64,000 nucleotides of DNA from JAXGZG01 sp040771825. Lineage in GTDB: Bacteria > Bacillota > Sulfobacillia > Fermentithermobacillales > Fermentithermobacillaceae. The position numbers were made by a program, and so were the translations under genes. Below the pieces are notes generated by a model. That model did not search any database, was not told the DNA's origin, and was given only the letters and a program-made list of their open reading frames with translations. Below are positions 61,182-64,000 of the stretch, one piece after another; position 1 is the first letter of the stretch, and each line of letters begins with the position of its first letter. The stretch covers positions 771,743 through 835,742 of the forward strand of contig JAXGZG010000001.1 in the NCBI GenBank assembly GCA_040771825.1. The letters run 5' to 3'.

Positions 61182-61910
61182 TTACATCCCTAGTCGTGTG
61201 AAAAGCGATACGAAAGCGAAAGTGGAAATGGCGGCCGATATGGGCACAGTGATGGTATCGGAGCCCCAACGTGAGAATAACTCAGTTAGGGCGCAAACTG
61301 GTGCTACCAACGCGGCAATCGTCAGGCACAAGGGCCATGACATATCGGTAAGCGCCATCAACGTGATGAACACAACTAACCCAGATACTGCGTGCATGGC
61401 GATTGTGCCCTCGAGGGTCTTCTTTCCTTCGATCAACCTGTGCCTAAGGAAGCGCCGCCCATAAGCCTTGCCTACTAGAGCTGCGGCAGCATCTCCGAAT
61501 CCCCAGGTCATTACGGCCACTATGACTATGTACTTGGAGTTCTGCCAACCCCAGAAGATAGCGGTCAATACTGCCATGGTGGCGAAGGCCAAAAGCGCGC
61601 TGGTCTTGACCTCTCCTCCTCTGCGCTCGCCGAGAATCTCCCGGTATTGGGGATAACGCTCGGCCAGTGATAGGATTGGATAGATGACAAGAGCAAGGGC
61701 AATGGCCGATAGTGCGGAGACGTACCAAGTGCGGAACCCGTACAGCAAAATGAAGACCGAGAACGCGCAAATGATATGGAATATCTTACGTCCCGGCTCT
61801 TTGGGGATTTTCACGAGTTTGGTTAGCACCGCAGCCGCCGAGCCCGCAAAGAGGTAGTATCCAATCAGCGTGCCTAAGCCCGCCAGTCCTTCACGAAGCA
61901 TCTCTGGCAT
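61182..61910 (-). CDS. dolichol/phytol kinase-like CTP-dependent lipid kinase
   Basis: A 242-residue membrane protein of the CTP-transferase superfamily (SEC59, VTE5, CdsA relatives). GRKIFHI near 40, WGFGDAAAALVGKAYGRR near 135-152 and EGKKTLEGTIA near 160-170 are the conserved blocks for CTP binding. There are about seven hydrophobic helices. It probably phosphorylates a lipid alcohol such as a polyprenol. The ATG at 61910 is 10 bases after GGAGG. It is the first gene of a three-gene operon with a strong promoter 110 bases upstream. The lipid substrate cannot be determined. Confidence 0.8.
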   Translation of the reverse strand: MPEMLREGLAGLGTLIGYYLFAGSAAAVLTKLVKIPKEPGRKIFHIICAFSVFILLYGFRTWYVSALSAIALALVIYPILSLAERYPQYREILGERRGGEVKTSALLAFATMAVLTAIFWGWQNSKYIVIVAVMTWGFGDAAAALVGKAYGRRFLRHRLIEGKKTLEGTIAMHAVSGLVVFITLMALTDMSWPLCLTIAALVAPVCALTELFSRWGSDTITVPISAAISTFAFVSLFTRLGM

Positions 61911-62019
61911 CGGTTATCAGCCTCCAGCACTGCGAGCATTCCAAAGAGTCTGGACACCCAGGGGCCAGCCTCTCCCTCTGACTTTCACATCGTCTGGATG
62001 TGCCCGCTTGGGTATCACC

Positions 62020-62048
62020 TGTATACACTGGGATCGCTGTGTTGTCAA
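62020..62048 (-). promoter_or_regulatory. promoter of the lipid kinase operon
   Basis: On the minus strand TTGACA (62043-62048, 6 of 6) and TATACA (62020-62025, 4 of 6) are 17 bases apart. The predicted leader to 61910 is about 100 bases. Confidence 0.6.
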
Positions 62049-62077
62049 ATGGCGCATGCACGCAATGCTGGATGCAC

Positions 62078-62117
62078 GCCAATTCACGTTCAACCATGTC
62101 TATGCCCGTGAATTGGC
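62078..62117. repeat. 11-bp inverted repeat in the 61.9-62.1 kb gap
   Basis: GCCAATTCACG (62078-62088) and CGTGAATTGGC (62107-62117) are perfect 11-base arms around an 18-base spacer. It lies between the end of the ABC ATPase gene and the promoter of the lipid kinase operon. No T-run follows, so operator or long RNA hairpin are both possible. Confidence 0.6.
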
Positions 62118-62129
62118 AGGGTGTGGATG

Positions 62130-62945
62130 CTACGCATCCGCAGCCATAGGTCTTGTTAGCAGCATCCTATCGTTGGCTAGGGCCTTTCCGCTATTGGCTT
62201 CAAACAAGCGGAGGACGTCTTGTGGAGTCATCTGCCTTCTTTCATCGCCCTTGACGTCCAACACGATTTGTCCTTCATGCATCATGATCGTTCGGTTGCC
62301 TATTCTCAAAGAATCAGCGATATTGTGGGTGACCATCAGGGTTGTCAGATTCATGGATTTGACTAATCTATCCGTGAACCCCAGCACTTTTTCACCCGTT
62401 TGGGGATCCAGCGAAGCCGTGTGCTCATCTAGCAGCAACAGACGGGGTTGACTGAAAATGGCCATCAGTAACGTTAGAGCTTGCCTTTGCCCTCCAGATA
62501 GTAAGCCCACTGGGGTTGTTAGGCGGTTTTCCAGATCTAGGCCAAGACAAGACAGTTCTTCTTTCATGCGAATCCTTTGGCTCTTATTAGTAGCTTTCTT
62601 TAACCCCCTGGTCTGACCCCTTTTGATAGCAATCGAGAGGTTCTCCTCTATAGTCATGGCGGCTGCCGTACCTGCCATGGGGTCTTGAAAAACTCTTCCG
62701 ATAAACCCCGCCCTCTTGTAACTCGGCAGGCCGGTTATATCTTCCCCCGCCAGAAGAATCTTGCCTTGTTCTAGGGGAAAGACGCCTGCTATGGCATTCA
62801 ACACCGTGGATTTGCCTGCCCCATTGCTTCCTATTACGGTCGCAAAATCTCCAAGGCTCAGAGTCAATTCCAACTCGTGCAGTGCTCTCTTTTCGTTGAC
62901 ACTGTCTCTATTGAAGATTTTGGTGATTTTCTTCAACTCTAGCAC
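62130..62945 (-). CDS. ABC transporter ATP-binding protein (TrpXYZ-like system)
   Basis: A 271-residue ABC ATPase. Walker A GSNGAGKST (39-47), signature LSGGQRQA, Walker B LLLLDEHTA and the H-loop Thr-His (VTHNIAD) are intact. The insertion LPSYKRAGFIGRVFQDPMAG and the LDPQTGEKV block resemble ATPases of the TrpY/TrpZ type, which act with a two-part uncharacterised importer. The GTG at 62945 follows GGAGGTAATCC. It is the third gene after the binding protein and permease. Confidence 0.9.
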   Translation of the reverse strand: MLELKKITKIFNRDSVNEKRALHELELTLSLGDFATVIGSNGAGKSTVLNAIAGVFPLEQGKILLAGEDITGLPSYKRAGFIGRVFQDPMAGTAAAMTIEENLSIAIKRGQTRGLKKATNKSQRIRMKEELSCLGLDLENRLTTPVGLLSGGQRQALTLLMAIFSQPRLLLLDEHTASLDPQTGEKVLGFTDRLVKSMNLTTLMVTHNIADSLRIGNRTIMMHEGQIVLDVKGDERRQMTPQDVLRLFEANSGKALANDRMLLTRPMAADA

Positions 62946-62949
62946 CGGA

Positions 62950-63840
62950 TTACCTCCCCAACCCCAAGGTTCTTTTCTTTAGGCTGAATCTTGGTAGAGA
63001 TAAGGCTAGAACCACCAACGCTGCCGTAACCAACTTCAAATCTGTGGTTCGAAGTCCCATTCTAAGGGCCAAGGAGATTACCGCTCTGTAAGTCAACGAG
63101 CCGCTAACGACTGCAATCAAGGCTCTGGGGATAGTGTAAGCGGCTATCAGGGTTTCCCCTATGATGACTGCGGCTAGACCTGACACGATGGTCCCTATTC
63201 CCATCCCCATATCGGCAAAGCCTTGGAGTTGTGCCACTACTGCCCCCGACAGAGCAACCAGTGCGTTTCCCAAACTCAGCCCAAGGATTTTCATGGCATT
63301 CACATTAACGCCTTGGCTTAGGACCATAGCTTCGTTGTCCCCTGTGGCCCGCAGGGCCAAACCCAATTCAGTCCCAAAAAACCAGCATAGCAACCATGAG
63401 ACCATGACTGTGAGAATCAGCCCGCAGCACAGCCACCGATATTGTGGGGATATTCCTAAAGCCGATAGGTTGTCCGCCACAGTATCCGTACCCAACAGAG
63501 GTAAATTGGCTCTGCCCATGATTCTCAAATTGAGCGAATACAGACTGGTCATGGTCAGGATGCTTGCTAACAATGGGGCTATCCGAAGTCTGGTGTGCAA
63601 GGTGCCCGTAACAAGTCCCGCCAAAGCGCCCGCAAGGGGGGCAAGGGCAAAGCCCAGCCAAGGGCTATGCCCCTTGCCAATTGACACAGCCGCCACTGCT
63701 GCACCCAAGGTGATGCTGCCGTCAACCGTTAGGTCCGGGAAATCCAGAACTCTATAGGTGACATATACCCCCAGAGCCATCACTCCGTAGACTAGTCCCA
63801 GTTCAGTTGCTCCGATTAGTATCTTTAAGCCCAAGGGCAT
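62950..63840 (-). CDS. ABC transporter permease (TrpY-like)
   Basis: A 296-residue membrane protein with about eight hydrophobic helices, of the branched-chain amino-acid/ribose-type permease group. VTYRVLDFPDLTVDGSITLGAA and RATGDNEAMVLSQGVNVNAMKILGLSLGNALVALSG are characteristic. It forms the channel of an importer with the ATPase at 62130 and the binding protein at the right edge. The ATG at 63840 follows AGGAGGTGA. The substrate is unknown; relatives include predicted tryptophan importers. Confidence 0.9.
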   Translation of the reverse strand: MPLGLKILIGATELGLVYGVMALGVYVTYRVLDFPDLTVDGSITLGAAVAAVSIGKGHSPWLGFALAPLAGALAGLVTGTLHTRLRIAPLLASILTMTSLYSLNLRIMGRANLPLLGTDTVADNLSALGISPQYRWLCCGLILTVMVSWLLCWFFGTELGLALRATGDNEAMVLSQGVNVNAMKILGLSLGNALVALSGAVVAQLQGFADMGMGIGTIVSGLAAVIIGETLIAAYTIPRALIAVVSGSLTYRAVISLALRMGLRTTDLKLVTAALVVLALSLPRFSLKKRTLGLGR

Positions 63841-63851
63841 TCACCTCCTAT

Positions 63852-64000
63852 CTACTCACTTATTGTCTGGACGGCTTTCTCTAATACTGCCTGCGGAATA
63901 TCGACTCCCATGGCCTTGGCAGCTTTCAGGTTCACGATTACAGATACTTCCGCCTGAATCTCCACAGGTATATCTGCGGGCTTTGCCCCGTTGATAATCT
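63852..64000 (-). CDS. ABC transporter substrate-binding protein (C-terminus, cut by window edge)
   Basis: Only the last 49 codons are in the window. The minus-strand reading ends with PADIPVEIQAEVSVIVNLKAAKAMGVDIPQAVLEKA, the conserved C-terminus of the TrpX/PF04392 binding-protein family. It lies 11 bases upstream of the permease gene, so it is the first of a three-gene importer. The ligand cannot be told from this fragment. Confidence 0.82.
   Translation of the reverse strand, partial: IINGAKPADIPVEIQAEVSVIVNLKAAKAMGVDIPQAVLEKAVQTISE

Noticed and set aside
1..64000. CRISPR array, tRNA or rRNA genes
   Set aside because: No regularly spaced direct repeats and no tRNA-like cloverleaf or rRNA sequence were recognised anywhere in the window.

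Overview
The window reads as a chromosomal segment of a spore-forming, probably anaerobic and possibly thermophilic Bacillota (Firmicutes/Clostridia-like) bacterium. The evidence is SpoVS, a RodZ-like protein, a T-box leader, a PyrR-type pyr attenuator, frequent GTG/TTG starts behind strong AGGAGG-type ribosome sites, RqcH, MrfAB and a fused ADP-forming acyl-CoA synthetase. No species assignment is possible from sequence reading alone. Most genes lie on the minus strand in tightly packed, often overlapping operons.

Layout. 1-6.5 kb: thiI (cut by the window edge) with its cysteine desulfurase, a divergent TtcA-like tRNA thiolation enzyme, an orphan proline-rich protein, a fused ADP-forming acyl-CoA synthetase, a PHP phosphoesterase and spoVS. 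6.6-9.4 kb: a run of three broken genes (ymdB, an unrecognised gene, and rny for RNase Y), while everything on either side is intact. 9.6-14.6 kb: recX, recA, cinA, an FtsH-like protease lacking the usual extracytoplasmic domain, and a coupled single-pass membrane protein. 14.7-17.7 kb: feoBA iron uptake and a secreted cell-wall amidase. 17.8-22.2 kb: mrfAB DNA repair and a degenerate NodB-fold protein. 22.2-30.2 kb: a D,D-carboxypeptidase, RodZ-like protein, AsnRS, a UPF0182 membrane protein, an M20 amidohydrolase and a small unknown. 30.3-36.8 kb: rqcH, then the pyrRBCKD operon with promoter and attenuator. 36.9-43.9 kb: a T-box leader and an ileS of the eukaryote-like class, an Old-Yellow-Enzyme-type reductase, and an M24 protein.

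43.9-54.7 kb is an exopolysaccharide locus. It has a Wzz/BY-kinase fusion, a GT2, a CDP-6-deoxyhexose set (rfbF, rfbG, a 3,5-epimerase-like cupin, rfbH), a polyprenyl-phosphate sugar transferase, an O-antigen ligase/polymerase, a sugar epimerase and a GT4. It is flanked by two M24 paralogues in opposite orientation, the second coupled to a sodium:solute symporter. No flippase or RfbI-type reductase is present in the window.

57.7-64 kb holds small accessory genes: an ATC-hydrolase-like protein, SdpI, an AraC/GyrI regulator, an operon of a dolichol/phytol-kinase-like enzyme with a membrane protein and a ferritin-like protein, and a TrpXYZ-like ABC importer running off the right edge.

I found no CRISPR array, tRNA, rRNA, transposase or integrase. 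The observations I rate highest are the focal decay of rny-ymdB, the split-FtsH arrangement, and the inverted M24 paralogues bracketing the polysaccharide locus.
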